A stretch of 64,000 nt of DNA from Desulforamulus reducens MI-1 (GCF_000016165.1 NC_009253.1:2762332-2826331); one strand, 5' to 3'; positions 45,106 through 52,362 are shown, numbered from the stretch's first letter. Made by a program: numbers and translations. Notes: generated by a model not told the origin, from the letters alone.

Positions 45106-45465
45106 ATGCAGTATTTGACCCAACAAGGTTTAGTGGATTTGTTGTTAAAAACCCGCGAAGAAATACAAAAGGAAAATCTGGTCCCTCCCTCATTCTTAGG
45201 CAAAGAAGAACAAGAACTATTAAAAATGGTTATCCCCATGCAGTTGGGAGAGGAAAGTGCCTCAAAAATGATGGTACTGGTCAATGAAATTCGAGAAGGA
45301 AAACGTCCTCCCCTTACTGAACAGGATCGTATTAAATTAAACCAACAAAATATGGAAGAAAGCTTAATTAATTTTCTAACAAAGTTATCAACAGCAAACG
45401 AAGAAGAATTGGCCACGGCCCTCGAAATGTGCGAAACCATCCGGGCCAGTCGAAGTGCAAATTAG
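45106..45465 (+). CDS. Hypothetical helical protein
   Basis: The ATG at 45106 follows ACTGGAGG and gives 119 residues. It is all-helical in appearance, rich in Glu, Leu and Gln, with no membrane segment, signal or Cys cluster (one Cys at position 109). I recognise no family. It lies just before tRNA-fMet, whose promoter overlaps the end of the gap. Confidence 0.6.
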   Translation: MQYLTQQGLVDLLLKTREEIQKENLVPPSFLGKEEQELLKMVIPMQLGEESASKMMVLVNEIREGKRPPLTEQDRIKLNQQNMEESLINFLTKLSTANEEELATALEMCETIRASRSAN

Positions 45466-45477
45466 TATAAAACGAAT

Positions 45478-45506
45478 TTGACTTATAGAATAGAGAGTGT
45501 TATACT
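45478..45506 (+). promoter_or_regulatory. Promoter of tRNA-fMet
   Basis: TTGACT (45478-45483), a 17-nt spacer and TATACT (45501-45506), 12 nt before the tRNA. Confidence 0.85.
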
Positions 45507-45517
45507 AAACAAGTTGC

Positions 45518-45593
<76 letters not shown>

Positions 45594-45600
45594 TGAATTT

Positions 45601-45629
45601 AAAACTCTGCCTCGGGCAGAGTTTTTTTA
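45601..45629 (+). terminator. Terminator after tRNA-fMet
   Basis: Stem AAACTCTGCC/GGCAGAGTTT with a 3-nt loop followed by seven T. Confidence 0.93.
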
Positions 45630-45663
45630 TTGTCAAAAAGAAAAACCCCAGCTTGGGTATAGA

Positions 45664-46047
45664 TCATTGTGATTTGATTTTATTTGCAAACTCATTAAGG
45701 GCCATTGCGTTTAGCCCTCGAAAGCCAGTGGATAAAACATCCCCGTTGGCTACTCGGACTATAACTGAATAGTAGGCATCTTTACTTAACCCACGGTTTA
45801 GCAGGCATTTCAAACTGCATACTGAAAAAATATTGGTTTCATATTTTTTGATAAGAAAACCTTTTTTTATTTCTTCGATAACCCAAAATTTATTATCACA
45901 AGTTTCATCGTTGCAGTGTTGACAGGAAGGAAAGGTCTCCAATAGGAGTGTCATTTTCTTGTTCACCCTTTCCCGATCCTTTTCCCGTCCCGAACCCCAA
46001 TGCACACCCACAAAAACAATATCCTTTATTAGCTGTTCTTTATCCAC
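45664..46047 (-). CDS. Hypothetical Cys-containing protein
   Basis: The 127-residue protein has a possible metal knuckle CQHCNDETC (about 42-50) plus CSLKC near 79-83 and no membrane segment. The ending GDVLSTGFRGLNAMALNEFANKIK is not familiar. The ATG at 46047 is preceded by AAAAGGAGTG. Family unknown. It lies between the two tRNA genes and is the last host-looking gene before the prophage. Confidence 0.6.
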   Translation of the reverse strand: MDKEQLIKDIVFVGVHWGSGREKDRERVNKKMTLLLETFPSCQHCNDETCDNKFWVIEEIKKGFLIKKYETNIFSVCSLKCLLNRGLSKDAYYSVIVRVANGDVLSTGFRGLNAMALNEFANKIKSQ

Positions 46048-46208
46048 CGAATCACTCCTTTTAGCTTTGGTCCTAAGGTTTAATGTCTTATTTTCTAAGA
46101 TAAACGGTTAAACTATAATTAATTAAACTAATGATTGTTGACTTTGCTTATTTTATCATATAAAATCATAAATGCTTAGGAGAAGTTATTTCACGCAAAA
46201 AAATCTTC

Positions 46209-46237
46209 TTGACCTTTGTTAAACATCGTGTTAAGAT
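46209..46237 (+). promoter_or_regulatory. Promoter of tRNA-Arg
   Basis: TTGACC (46209-46214), a 17-nt spacer and TAAGAT (46232-46237). Confidence 0.8.
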
Positions 46238-46259
46238 GTTTTGTGTTGGCTCAAGAAAT

Positions 46260-46336
<77 letters not shown>

Positions 46337-46344
46337 ATAAAATC

Positions 46345-46378
46345 AAGACTTCTAGCGATTTCGCTAGAAGTCTTTTTG
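46345..46378 (+). terminator. Terminator after tRNA-Arg
   Basis: Perfect 14-bp stem (46345-46358 with 46361-46374) and TTTTT. The 2-base loop will open slightly in practice. Confidence 0.9.
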
Positions 46379-46384
46379 TGTAGA

Positions 46385-46404
46385 AGGGGAACAGGAGGGG
46401 AACA
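46385..46404 (+). repeat. Tandem 9-bp direct repeats beside the attachment site
   Basis: AGGGGAACA at 46385-46393 and again at 46396-46404 (11-nt period). Short direct repeats next to a tRNA target resemble arm-type integrase binding sites; this is an inference. Confidence 0.5.
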
Positions 46405-46415
46405 AAATTTTTTAT

Positions 46416-46601
46416 TTATTTGTTAGTAGAAATTGTAATTAATTCTTTGGCTGCTTTTACTTCTTCTGAAACGATATCTAATGTTGTATGGAGAATACTT
46501 TCCACAACATTCCTGGTCATGTCGTTACCGTATTCTATGAGTACGCCCAATAGTATTTCTACTTGTTCCATTCTTAATGCTATATCCTCAATTGTAGACA
46601 T
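46416..46601 (-). CDS. Small hypothetical prophage-end protein
   Basis: The 61-residue helical protein starts at ATG 46601 after GGGGGAG. It is rich in Glu, Ile and Val with heptad-like spacing and no Cys or membrane segment. No family recognised. It is the gene nearest the attachment site and faces it. Confidence 0.6.
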   Translation of the reverse strand: MSTIEDIALRMEQVEILLGVLIEYGNDMTRNVVESILHTTLDIVSEEVKAAKELITISTNK

Positions 46602-46961
46602 AAATTATCAGCTCCCCCGCGAGATTAAATTTTATCTTTTTTGTCTATAATGGGAAGGTGAATTTCATTTTTTGTTGTATATATCCCGATATAGGGATGT
46701 TAGTAAAATCTGATTGTTACTGTAAATTTCCCATTAATTAAGTGTGTGCTGGCCTTTTATGGCCACTATAAACGTTTGTTTGAGATCCTACCCTCAAACA
46801 AACGTTTTTTATTTTTATTATCTTGTCTTTTGGACTCACCTCCTGCTATAAATCAAACCTTTAATTCCCCTATCTATAAAATTGCATGCTAAGAAAAAAG
46901 GATATAATATTTACGTTGTAGAAACAACAACTGTTACCAAGTTTGAAGGAGCGCCACTGGA
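46602..46961 (+). other. Gap with a possible small RNA and the promoter of the XRE gene
   Basis: No ORF. A TATAAT (46646-46651) with a weak -35 could start a transcript of about 150 nt ending at the terminator 46770-46810 on the plus strand. Toward 46962 lies TTGCAT and TATAAT (46903-46908) for the XRE gene, with the palindrome GTTGT-AGAA-ACAAC at 46915-46928 placed like an operator at the transcription start. Confidence 0.45.
46770..46815 (+). terminator. Strong terminator with no gene upstream
   Basis: A perfect 15-bp stem (46770-46784 with 46793-46807, 8-nt loop) followed by TTTATTTTTATT on the plus strand only. No ORF precedes it. Confidence 0.85.
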
Positions 46962-47177
46962 TTGAAAAACTACATACGTGAAGCTCGTACCAACCGTCTT
47001 TTTAAGATTACTCAAAATGATTTGGCTAAAGCGGTTGGCATCCACCCTTCTCAAATGAGCCAAATAGAGCGGGGTGTTTACAAGCCCTCACTGACCTTAG
47101 CGTTGAAAATTTCAAAGGTATTAAAAGTACCGTTAGACGACCTCTTTAAACTTGAACCAGAAGACTGGAAAAAGTAA
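46962..47177 (+). CDS. XRE-family helix-turn-helix regulator
   Basis: The 71-residue protein starts at TTG 46962 after GAAGGAG. It is a bare Cro/C1-type HTH: ITQNDLAKAVGIHPSQMSQIERG and the tail LALKISKVLKVPLDDLFKLE. Likely a prophage regulator. It may bind the palindrome at 46915-46928 in its own promoter. Confidence 0.88.
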   Translation: MKNYIREARTNRLFKITQNDLAKAVGIHPSQMSQIERGVYKPSLTLALKISKVLKVPLDDLFKLEPEDWKK

Positions 47178-47370
47178 AAGAGGTTTTTTTATGCCCAAGT
47201 TAACTGTAATACCTTTGAAAAATCAACCCCAATACCTAGGTAGTTAACAAATTTCTACAAATAATAGGAATATTCCTTTATTGAAGTTTCGACATATTTT
47301 GTTGACTAAATGTACGAACGGACATTATAGCTATTATACCCCCAAACATATATTCGGTGCAAGCCCGAAC

Positions 47371-47393
47371 AAAAAGCACCCGGTTGGGTGCTT
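47371..47393 (-). terminator. Terminator after the PH-like gene
   Basis: Stem AAGCACCC/GGGTGCTT (47374-47381 with 47386-47393) followed by TTTTTG on the minus strand. In the 220-nt gap on its left no gene is seen; TTGACT and TATAGC near 47303 might form a promoter. Confidence 0.8.
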
Positions 47394-47399
47394 AATTTA

Positions 47400-47729
47400 T
47401 TACATAACTTCTACGATTGCATTATATATCTGTTCAAGTTCTTCTGGTTTTCCTACAACGGTATTAGGCATCCGCTTAATATCATCGACATGAGAAAGTT
47501 TTCCGTCTATTACGCCATTAAACCCCGAAGCCATTATGGTTAGCATATCTGCACTAAAATACAATCCTGATATAGATGCCACCCTGATTATAGTTTTGCC
47601 CATAGTACGTCCAGCAAACAAAGATTTCACTGCAGATGTTGCAGAACTACGTTCAATCAAGATAAATTTGTTATCAATAGTGACTGTTTGGTTCTTGTTC
47701 TCAAAATATCCCAAATAATATCCCTCCAT
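47400..47729 (-). CDS. Hypothetical protein resembling a bacterial PH-like domain
   Basis: The 109-residue protein has alternating beta-like strands (QTVTIDNKFILIER, GKTIIRVASISGLYFS) and a final helix (KPEELEQIYNAIVEV), the layout of small bacterial PH-like (DUF4429/bPH type) domains. No transmembrane segment. The match is by pattern only. It is the last gene of the leftward FtsK-relaxase group, 51 nt after it. Confidence 0.5.
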   Translation of the reverse strand: MEGYYLGYFENKNQTVTIDNKFILIERSSATSAVKSLFAGRTMGKTIIRVASISGLYFSADMLTIMASGFNGVIDGKLSHVDDIKRMPNTVVGKPEELEQIYNAIVEVM

Positions 47730-47780
47730 TTGTTTGTTAATTATCTCTATTTTCTATCATAACTAACTTTAGTCAACCAT

Positions 47781-48458
47781 TTAGTGTTTTTCCGACATTA
47801 TTTGTTCCCTGATCTCTTCAACAGTCATTACCTTAAACCTTATTCCCTCGGTGTTTTGTTTTTCGATCAGCTCTAATATCCTTACGGCTTTGGCAGCCGC
47901 ATCGGTAACAATTAGCACTCCCGGGAACCTTTTGGCCTTTGGTGCCCAGTGCTCCAGTTTATATTTTCCGCTCTTATAATACTCCGTGTACTGTTTAACC
48001 TTCTCAAACTTGTTCTTACTGGATGCTCTATCAGATTCTATGAACCAGTAATCAGTAACCCCAGTGAAGGTATTGTGTAACCCTACGAATCCGTCAGCCA
48101 CAAGCACATCAAGATCATATTCTGTATCCAGGTCAACAACCTTTTCATAATCCTTTTTCCCTTGTATCAGGTACAGAAAACCCCAATTTCGGTTAATTAC
48201 ATGAGTAGCACTATTGTGTTGTGGCCTCTTGCCAGTTGGATAGTAAAATAGCCGACCTGATGTGTCTAGTTTTTCTTTGCTGATATAGTTGCTCTTTTTA
48301 GTTATGCTCCACATACGTTCCCTAGCCTTATCTATGCCAGATGCAAGCCCTTTGAAGTGCATTGCATATAGTTGTTCAATCACCAAGGCCCCAAACTGAT
48401 CCACGCTGTCCCGGATCTCCCTAGCTCGTTGGAAGCCGATTTGTCTGCTGTTCAGCAT
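47781..48458 (-). CDS. Replication-relaxation family protein
   Basis: The 225-residue protein has an N-terminal winged-helix-like segment (about 1-60) and a C-terminal domain with DLDVLVADGFVGL, YWFIESDRASSKNKFEKVKQYTEYYKSG, the acidic/charged spacing (D, then E-x-D, then K) of restriction-endonuclease-like folds. This matches the Replic_Relax family, known from plasmids and integrative elements. The start at 48458 follows AAGGAGGG by 12 nt and lies 38 nt inside the FtsK-like gene, so the two are coupled. Confidence 0.75.
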   Translation of the reverse strand: MLNSRQIGFQRAREIRDSVDQFGALVIEQLYAMHFKGLASGIDKARERMWSITKKSNYISKEKLDTSGRLFYYPTGKRPQHNSATHVINRNWGFLYLIQGKKDYEKVVDLDTEYDLDVLVADGFVGLHNTFTGVTDYWFIESDRASSKNKFEKVKQYTEYYKSGKYKLEHWAPKAKRFPGVLIVTDAAAKAVRILELIEKQNTEGIRFKVMTVEEIREQIMSEKH

Positions 48459-49659
48459 AATATCTATTATCCCTCCTTAGTGATGTTTTGGCCAGATATG
48501 CCCGGGCTTTTTTGGGGTCGTAGAAGGCTCCCTGGAATATTCTAAACTCATTGCCTATTTTAAGAATGGCCCGACCCGGGGTGCTTGGAAGGTAATAGGC
48601 ATCAGAATTGCCTAAAGCAACCTGGCTGGCACTTTGAGACTCTGCACGGTGGGCTATTCTGCCTGTAAACATATCCCTGACGGTAGTTGGTATCAGCTCG
48701 TCAGATGACTTCTGCAAACCAACTACCAGGTGGATACCGGTCTTTCTGGCCAGCAAGGCCATACCAGCTATATTGGTATATATCTGCCTCCTGAGCTCCT
48801 TTTCTTCCTTGATGCGTGTCATCTTCTCCGAAGTAAAGCCAAACTCATCAATAAGCAGGGTCAAGAAAGGCAGTTTATTGTCAGGATTAGACTCGTTGAA
48901 GCCTACTATATCGACACAACCAGGTATACTCTCGATGACCTGTAGCCGCTTATTCATAATGCCAACTAGGTAACTAATGACATCTAGTGACTCAAAAATG
49001 TCTTTTGCAAATACCGCCCGGTCACTAATAAAGGCCATGTTAACCCTTCCAATATCACAACCGTATAGCATGACGTTTGAGTTATTGGCTAACGATAAGA
49101 TAATGTTTTGCATGCAGATACTTTTCCCGGTGCCAGTGGTGCCGGTTATGAGTAAATGTGGAAGTTTCTGCAAGTCTATCACCACCGGACCTGCCTGATC
49201 CCAGCCAATCATAACAGGCAAGAGCATGTCGGGGTATTTACTTATATCAAATTCAAAGCCCTTCTTACTGGGTAGAACCCCCTGGATAACTTCGATCATC
49301 AGACTACCGTTCCGTTCTTCAATAATGACCTGGGCCTTTAGGTTGTTACAAAACACCTCTCTTTTATCCTGATACTGCCGATACGTGAGCCCTCTGGGGA
49401 GCTGCCAGAAGGTAACAAAGTGATTTTCTGCCTTCTTAACGGTGTTCAAGTGCATGGCGTATTCCCCGCTACCATTGTAAAGCTTAAGTTCAAACATGAT
49501 GTTCTCTATTTCGGACTCTAGTTCCCGCCCTGGCCTAGTGCGGATCTCCTTCTTTAAGGTTTGGATAAAAGTCTCTGGCTTTGGTGTTACTAATGGGTGG
49601 TACCCAAGATTCCAAATAAATTTCCGTTTGGCCTCTCGTAAGCTCTCTTTAAACTTCAT
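48421..49659 (-). CDS. FtsK/TraB-like DNA translocase ATPase
   Basis: The 412-residue protein has a single FtsK/SpoIIIE-type motor: Walker A ITGTTGTGKSICMQNIILSL near 170, Walker B FLTLLIDEFGF and TGIHLVVGLQKSSDELIP (sensor-like). It lacks the four membrane helices and gamma domain of chromosomal FtsK, and is short, like the motors of conjugative or replicating elements. It sits behind two small membrane proteins that could anchor it. A role in moving element DNA is inferred. Confidence 0.85.
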   Translation of the reverse strand: MKFKESLREAKRKFIWNLGYHPLVTPKPETFIQTLKKEIRTRPGRELESEIENIMFELKLYNGSGEYAMHLNTVKKAENHFVTFWQLPRGLTYRQYQDKREVFCNNLKAQVIIEERNGSLMIEVIQGVLPSKKGFEFDISKYPDMLLPVMIGWDQAGPVVIDLQKLPHLLITGTTGTGKSICMQNIILSLANNSNVMLYGCDIGRVNMAFISDRAVFAKDIFESLDVISYLVGIMNKRLQVIESIPGCVDIVGFNESNPDNKLPFLTLLIDEFGFTSEKMTRIKEEKELRRQIYTNIAGMALLARKTGIHLVVGLQKSSDELIPTTVRDMFTGRIAHRAESQSASQVALGNSDAYYLPSTPGRAILKIGNEFRIFQGAFYDPKKARAYLAKTSLRRDNRYYAEQQTNRLPTS

Positions 49660-49662
49660 ATA

Positions 49663-49899
49663 TTACACCCCCATTACCTTGCCGACCTCACGGAAAAGGT
49701 CCAGGACAACCCGAAGAACAACGATAACACCAAGCATCATGGCAACATACTTAATATAAGTAGAGAACCGTTTTAGAGTACCAGGAAAAGCATCCAACAG
49801 GAAACAAAGGATACCGGTGCCAATACCTAAGATCAATAGCTGAGTAAGCACCCACCCAATACCACCAGGTCCCAAAACCTCTTTGATTAAGCTGCCCAT
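49663..49899 (-). CDS. Small two-helix membrane protein
   Basis: I start at ATG 49899 (AGGAGGGG upstream; a TTG one codon earlier is possible). The 78-residue protein has two hydrophobic helices (VLTQLLILGIGTGILCFLL and YVAMMLGVIVVLRVVLDLF) and a glycine-rich N-terminus. It is 3 nt from the FtsK-like gene. A membrane partner of that motor or a channel-like subunit is possible. Confidence 0.65.
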   Translation of the reverse strand: MGSLIKEVLGPGGIGWVLTQLLILGIGTGILCFLLDAFPGTLKRFSTYIKYVAMMLGVIVVLRVVLDLFREVGKVMGV

Positions 49900-49910
49900 C
49901 AAATCCCCTC

Positions 49911-50117
49911 CTAAAATATTTTGAACCAGTTATTGCACTTATCATTAAGGGTAGTAAATGCAGCTATTACCCAACTAACAACGTAGAAAGCAGCACCAAT
50001 GAACGTTGCAAACTTTATTAACTCTGCTATTACTTTGTTACCTGCACACTTCACTATCATCCAAAAAACATAGCCACAACCAAGTAAGATAATTAGTTGA
50101 TAAAAGACTTCCCCCAC
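49911..50117 (-). CDS. Small two-helix membrane protein
   Basis: The 68-residue protein starts at GTG 50117 after AGGGAGGGGG. It has two hydrophobic helices (FYQLIILLGCGYVFWMIV and FATFIGAAFYVVSWVIAAF). Directly upstream of the other small membrane gene and the FtsK-like motor; the four genes form one leftward operon. Confidence 0.65.
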   Translation of the reverse strand: MGEVFYQLIILLGCGYVFWMIVKCAGNKVIAELIKFATFIGAAFYVVSWVIAAFTTLNDKCNNWFKIF

Positions 50118-50360
50118 AGTTCCCCCTCCCTTCTGCTTATTTTGTATGATTTTTTACTTTCCCCCTCCCGTTTCTTTCGAACTATTTTTTACCCGCCCCC
50201 CTTAACTTCCGTGTTCGCATCAGTCATAATGCAGTCTGGCGGTCCTTATCCGTAAAACCAGTACTCCGTATGGCTTTACGTAATGTTTTATGGATTGTTT
50301 TATGTTTAATAGATATGCACCTAACCCTAATAACTTGCTTGTCCTGTCTAGTGAATGGGC
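50118..50360. other. Gap with hairpin and iteron-like direct repeats
   Basis: No gene. CGTAAAACCA (50251-50260) pairs with TGGCTTTACG (50271-50280), 10 bp with one mismatch and a 10-nt loop. Just after it GTTTTATG occurs at 50285-50292 and 50297-50304 (12-nt period). Such an arrangement can mark a replication or nicking origin; function not shown. Confidence 0.45.
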
Positions 50361-50395
50361 AAAAAAATAAGAGGTAGATTATTCCTCTACCTCTT
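50361..50395 (-). terminator. Terminator after the second XRE gene
   Basis: Stem AAGAGGTAGA/TCTACCTCTT (50369-50378 with 50386-50395), then ATTTTTTTG on the minus strand; overlaps the gene end. Confidence 0.9.
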
Positions 50396-50582
50396 CAAAA
50401 AGTTCATCCATATGTATACCTAGTTTTTTAGATATCACCCATGTTGTAATCAAGTTGGGTTGAACTGCTTGCCGCTCCCATCTATTATACGTTGAAAGGT
50501 CATAGCCAAGAAAAGCAGCAAACTCTTTCTGTTCCATCTCTTTTCTGTGCCGCCAGTGCTTAAGCTTATTCCTCAGTTTCAT
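50379..50582 (-). CDS. XRE-family helix-turn-helix regulator
   Basis: The 67-residue protein has the Cro/C1 HTH LKHWRHRKEMEQKEFAAFLGYDLSTYNRWE and the tail ISKKLGIHMDELFEEVEE. It starts at ATG 50582 after GAGGTGGGAG. Its upstream region shares ATAATAT-ACGTTGT with that of the XRE gene at 46962. Likely controls the cargo operons on either side. Confidence 0.88.
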   Translation of the reverse strand: MKLRNKLKHWRHRKEMEQKEFAAFLGYDLSTYNRWERQAVQPNLITTWVISKKLGIHMDELFEEVEE

Positions 50583-50892
50583 ACTCCCACCTCAAAGATA
50601 ATATACGTTGTTACACAATATTATCCTTTAGCATAGATTGTCGCTTGTTGACATATCCACAACCCTGTGGAAAATGTGGATAACTTTACTACTCCGTTCT
50701 ATACTCCTCGCCCATACAAGATTCGTATTTCGATAGATATTTACAAAGTGCGACATATGTGCTAACTTATTAACCGGGAATATTAAGAGGAACGATTAGA
50801 CCCCGTCTCCTCCGATTATCCTCTATGCTTTTGGGCTTGAAAGCCCATTTTTTGTGCCTAAAAATAGAAAACCCACCGGGTGGGTGGGCAGA
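50583..50892. other. Gap with DnaA-box-like cluster and two terminators
   Basis: No gene. At 50653-50683 lie ATATCCACA, TGTGGAAA and TGTGGATAA; the last is a perfect DnaA box on the minus strand (TTATCCACA), and outer copies form an 8-bp inverted repeat with a 13-nt spacer. A plus-strand terminator (GGGCTTGAAAGCCC then TTTTTT, 50833-50852) has no gene upstream. A minus-strand terminator follows the DUF2283 gene. Confidence 0.5.
50857..50888 (-). terminator. Terminator after the DUF2283 gene
   Basis: Stem CCCACC/GGTGGG (50872-50877 with 50883-50888) followed by TTTTCTATTTTT on the minus strand. Confidence 0.8.
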
Positions 50893-51162
50893 TCAATAAT
50901 TCAGACTACTAAAATCAATTTTTAAAGGGCTGTACTTAGTAAGGGATATCTTATTTCTTTTGGAATAATCCATTATGGTAACTCCAGTTACCTTATCGGA
51001 ATCCATTGATCTTCTGATATACAATCCCTTTAAACCTTCTTCGTCAGAATACGAAGGAACAGGATCTCCTACAGAAACATAGAGAATGTCATATTCTCGG
51101 TCATAAGTAACCTGTAACTTATTCGGTTTTCTTTTTATCATCAGTTTCCTCAGACCGAACAT
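50893..51162 (-). CDS. DUF2283 domain protein, possible antitoxin
   Basis: The 89-residue protein has the DUF2283 pattern YDREYDILYVSVGDPVPSY, then GLYIRRSMDSDKVTGVTIMDYS. DUF2283 proteins often sit next to BECR-fold or DUF4258 nucleases as presumed antitoxins. ATG 51162 follows GAAGGAGG well and lies 44 nt inside the upstream gene. Last of the three-gene operon. Confidence 0.75.
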   Translation of the reverse strand: MFGLRKLMIKRKPNKLQVTYDREYDILYVSVGDPVPSYSDEEGLKGLYIRRSMDSDKVTGVTIMDYSKRNKISLTKYSPLKIDFSSLNY

Positions 51163-51508
51163 AGACGAAACCTCCTTCTGACGTTAATCCTCTTACCTTA
51201 CTAGAAATTAAAGCAGTAACAATCTCTGACGGATTTGTGTTATGATCAACTATAGCCTTTATCATCACAAATCCTGTAGATTTATTTGGAATCACATCAA
51301 TATATTCTTCTCTCGTTGGATGAACTGCTTTCTGTTCTTTATCCATTTGAACCATATCTTTTACTATATAGTATGGGTTTTCTATGAGATTTTTAAGCTG
51401 AATTAAGTATGGCTTAACCTCTGGATGGTTTGGTAATATTTTATATTCCCAAGTACCATTTTTTAGGATTATTGATCTTTCAAATGGATCATCGGCTGAA
51501 AAAATCAT
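51119..51508 (-). CDS. BECR-fold nuclease-like protein, possible toxin
   Basis: The 129-residue protein shows the pattern of barnase/EndoU/ColE5/relaxase-like (BECR, PBECR or DUF4258-type) nucleases: RSIILKNGTWEYKILPNHPEV, LKNLIENPYYIVKD, then a core ending FVMIKAIVD and IVTALIS. The HPE motif His (residue 28) is kept; the His usually two residues after W20 is not. The assignment is by pattern. It overlaps the DUF3467 gene by 4 nt and the DUF2283 gene by 44 nt. Confidence 0.5.
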   Translation of the reverse strand: MIFSADDPFERSIILKNGTWEYKILPNHPEVKPYLIQLKNLIENPYYIVKDMVQMDKEQKAVHPTREEYIDVIPNKSTGFVMIKAIVDHNTNPSEIVTALISSKVRGLTSEGGFVYVRSEETDDKKKTE

Positions 51509-51792
51509 GATTCTTTCACAACTTGGATCTTACCTTGTAATTCTTGTAATCCTGACTGCTGAGGCTCCAAGTTTATAACTCCAAAGACCGTTTCATATAT
51601 CCTTAAATGTTCAGTTAATAATAACACAAGTGATTTTAAATGCTGTGGACTTGTGTGAAGGTAAAAGTCAATATCATCCTCATTTATAGGTTTATTAACA
51701 TCTTTTTTTACCCCAAAAGCTATTTTAAAATCAACGGAAGAAGTACCTTTAATTTGTGCCAAATTGCTGTAATACATAGGCTTCTTTTCCAT
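51505..51792 (-). CDS. DUF3467-like protein
   Basis: The 95-residue protein matches the DUF3467 outline: an early YYSNLAQ, VDFKIAFG, then HTSPQHLKSLVLLLTEHLRIYETVFG, as in known members (SPQHxKxLxxxLxExxxxYExxFG). Family function is unknown. Start ATG 51792 follows GGGAGATATA. First gene of the operon with the BECR-like and DUF2283 genes; the 178 nt upstream hold the promoter but no clear boxes were found. Confidence 0.7.
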   Translation of the reverse strand: MEKKPMYYSNLAQIKGTSSVDFKIAFGVKKDVNKPINEDDIDFYLHTSPQHLKSLVLLLTEHLRIYETVFGVINLEPQQSGLQELQGKIQVVKES

Positions 51793-51940
51793 ATTATATC
51801 TCCCTTCTAGATACTATGGTAGTTTTTAAATAAAATTCTATAAAAAATCATGAACTCCCTTAAAATTATTTGTATACACTACGACAATATGTGTCATAAA
51901 TCGCAATAGGCCTCCTGTAATAGTTATCTAATCAAAGCAG

Positions 51941-51966
51941 AAAAAGCCCCAGGTTTCCCCGGGGCC
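51941..51966 (-). terminator. Terminator after the NrdD-like gene
   Basis: Stem AGCCCC-AGG with CCCGGGGC around a short loop (51945-51965), then TTTTTC on the minus strand. Confidence 0.85.
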
Positions 51967-51970
51967 ACAA

Positions 51971-52240
51971 CTAACTATGTACTACTCTATCACCAAGCTC
52001 TTCTTGCTTTGCATCATTAAACCTGTCCACTGTACTGAGGTACCCAGTGATTCTCCTAACTCGGCGAATATCAGATTTTGCCCAAGTTTTGATTTCTAGT
52101 TCTTCCTGCCCTACTACTGATATTTCAATAGTAGCTATCTCCTTACCCCTGGCTGCAAAGCGTTCCTTTTCCTCAGCCACTATGCTATCAATTTCTGCTT
52201 TGGTAACGTCTCCATATATGGTTATTTTCATTATTTGCAC
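51971..52240 (-). CDS. NrdD C-terminal glycyl-radical-domain-like protein
   Basis: The last 35 residues (VRRITGYLSTVDRFNDAKQEELGDRV) match the C-terminus of anaerobic ribonucleotide reductase NrdD around its glycyl radical site (R-x-x-GY, Gly66 here). The first half (QIMKITIYGDVTKAEIDSIVAEEKE) is unlike NrdD and there are no cysteines. Stand-alone fragments of this kind occur in Firmicute phages; a spare radical domain, as with YfiD for PFL, is a possible role. It follows the lysis genes. Confidence 0.65.
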   Translation of the reverse strand: MQIMKITIYGDVTKAEIDSIVAEEKERFAARGKEIATIEISVVGQEELEIKTWAKSDIRRVRRITGYLSTVDRFNDAKQEELGDRVVHS

Positions 52241-52289
52241 CTCGCTTTTTAGTTATTGTACAGCCAGAATATTACATAGATGTTACGAA

Positions 52290-52326
52290 AAAATAAAAAA
52301 GCCCTGCATCCCGAAGGACACAGGGC
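52290..52326 (-). terminator. Terminator after the lysis genes
   Basis: Stem GCCCTG/CAGGGC (52301-52306 with 52321-52326), with inner CC/GG pairing, then TTTTTTA on the minus strand. Confidence 0.85.
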
Positions 52327-52362
52327 CAATATCAATAAAATCCGCGTAAATTATAACTTGGT

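Noticed and set aside
45033-45440. A 135-codon frame antisense to the helical hypothetical gene
   Set aside because: The plus-strand gene has the ribosome site and better composition; the antisense frame is a shadow.
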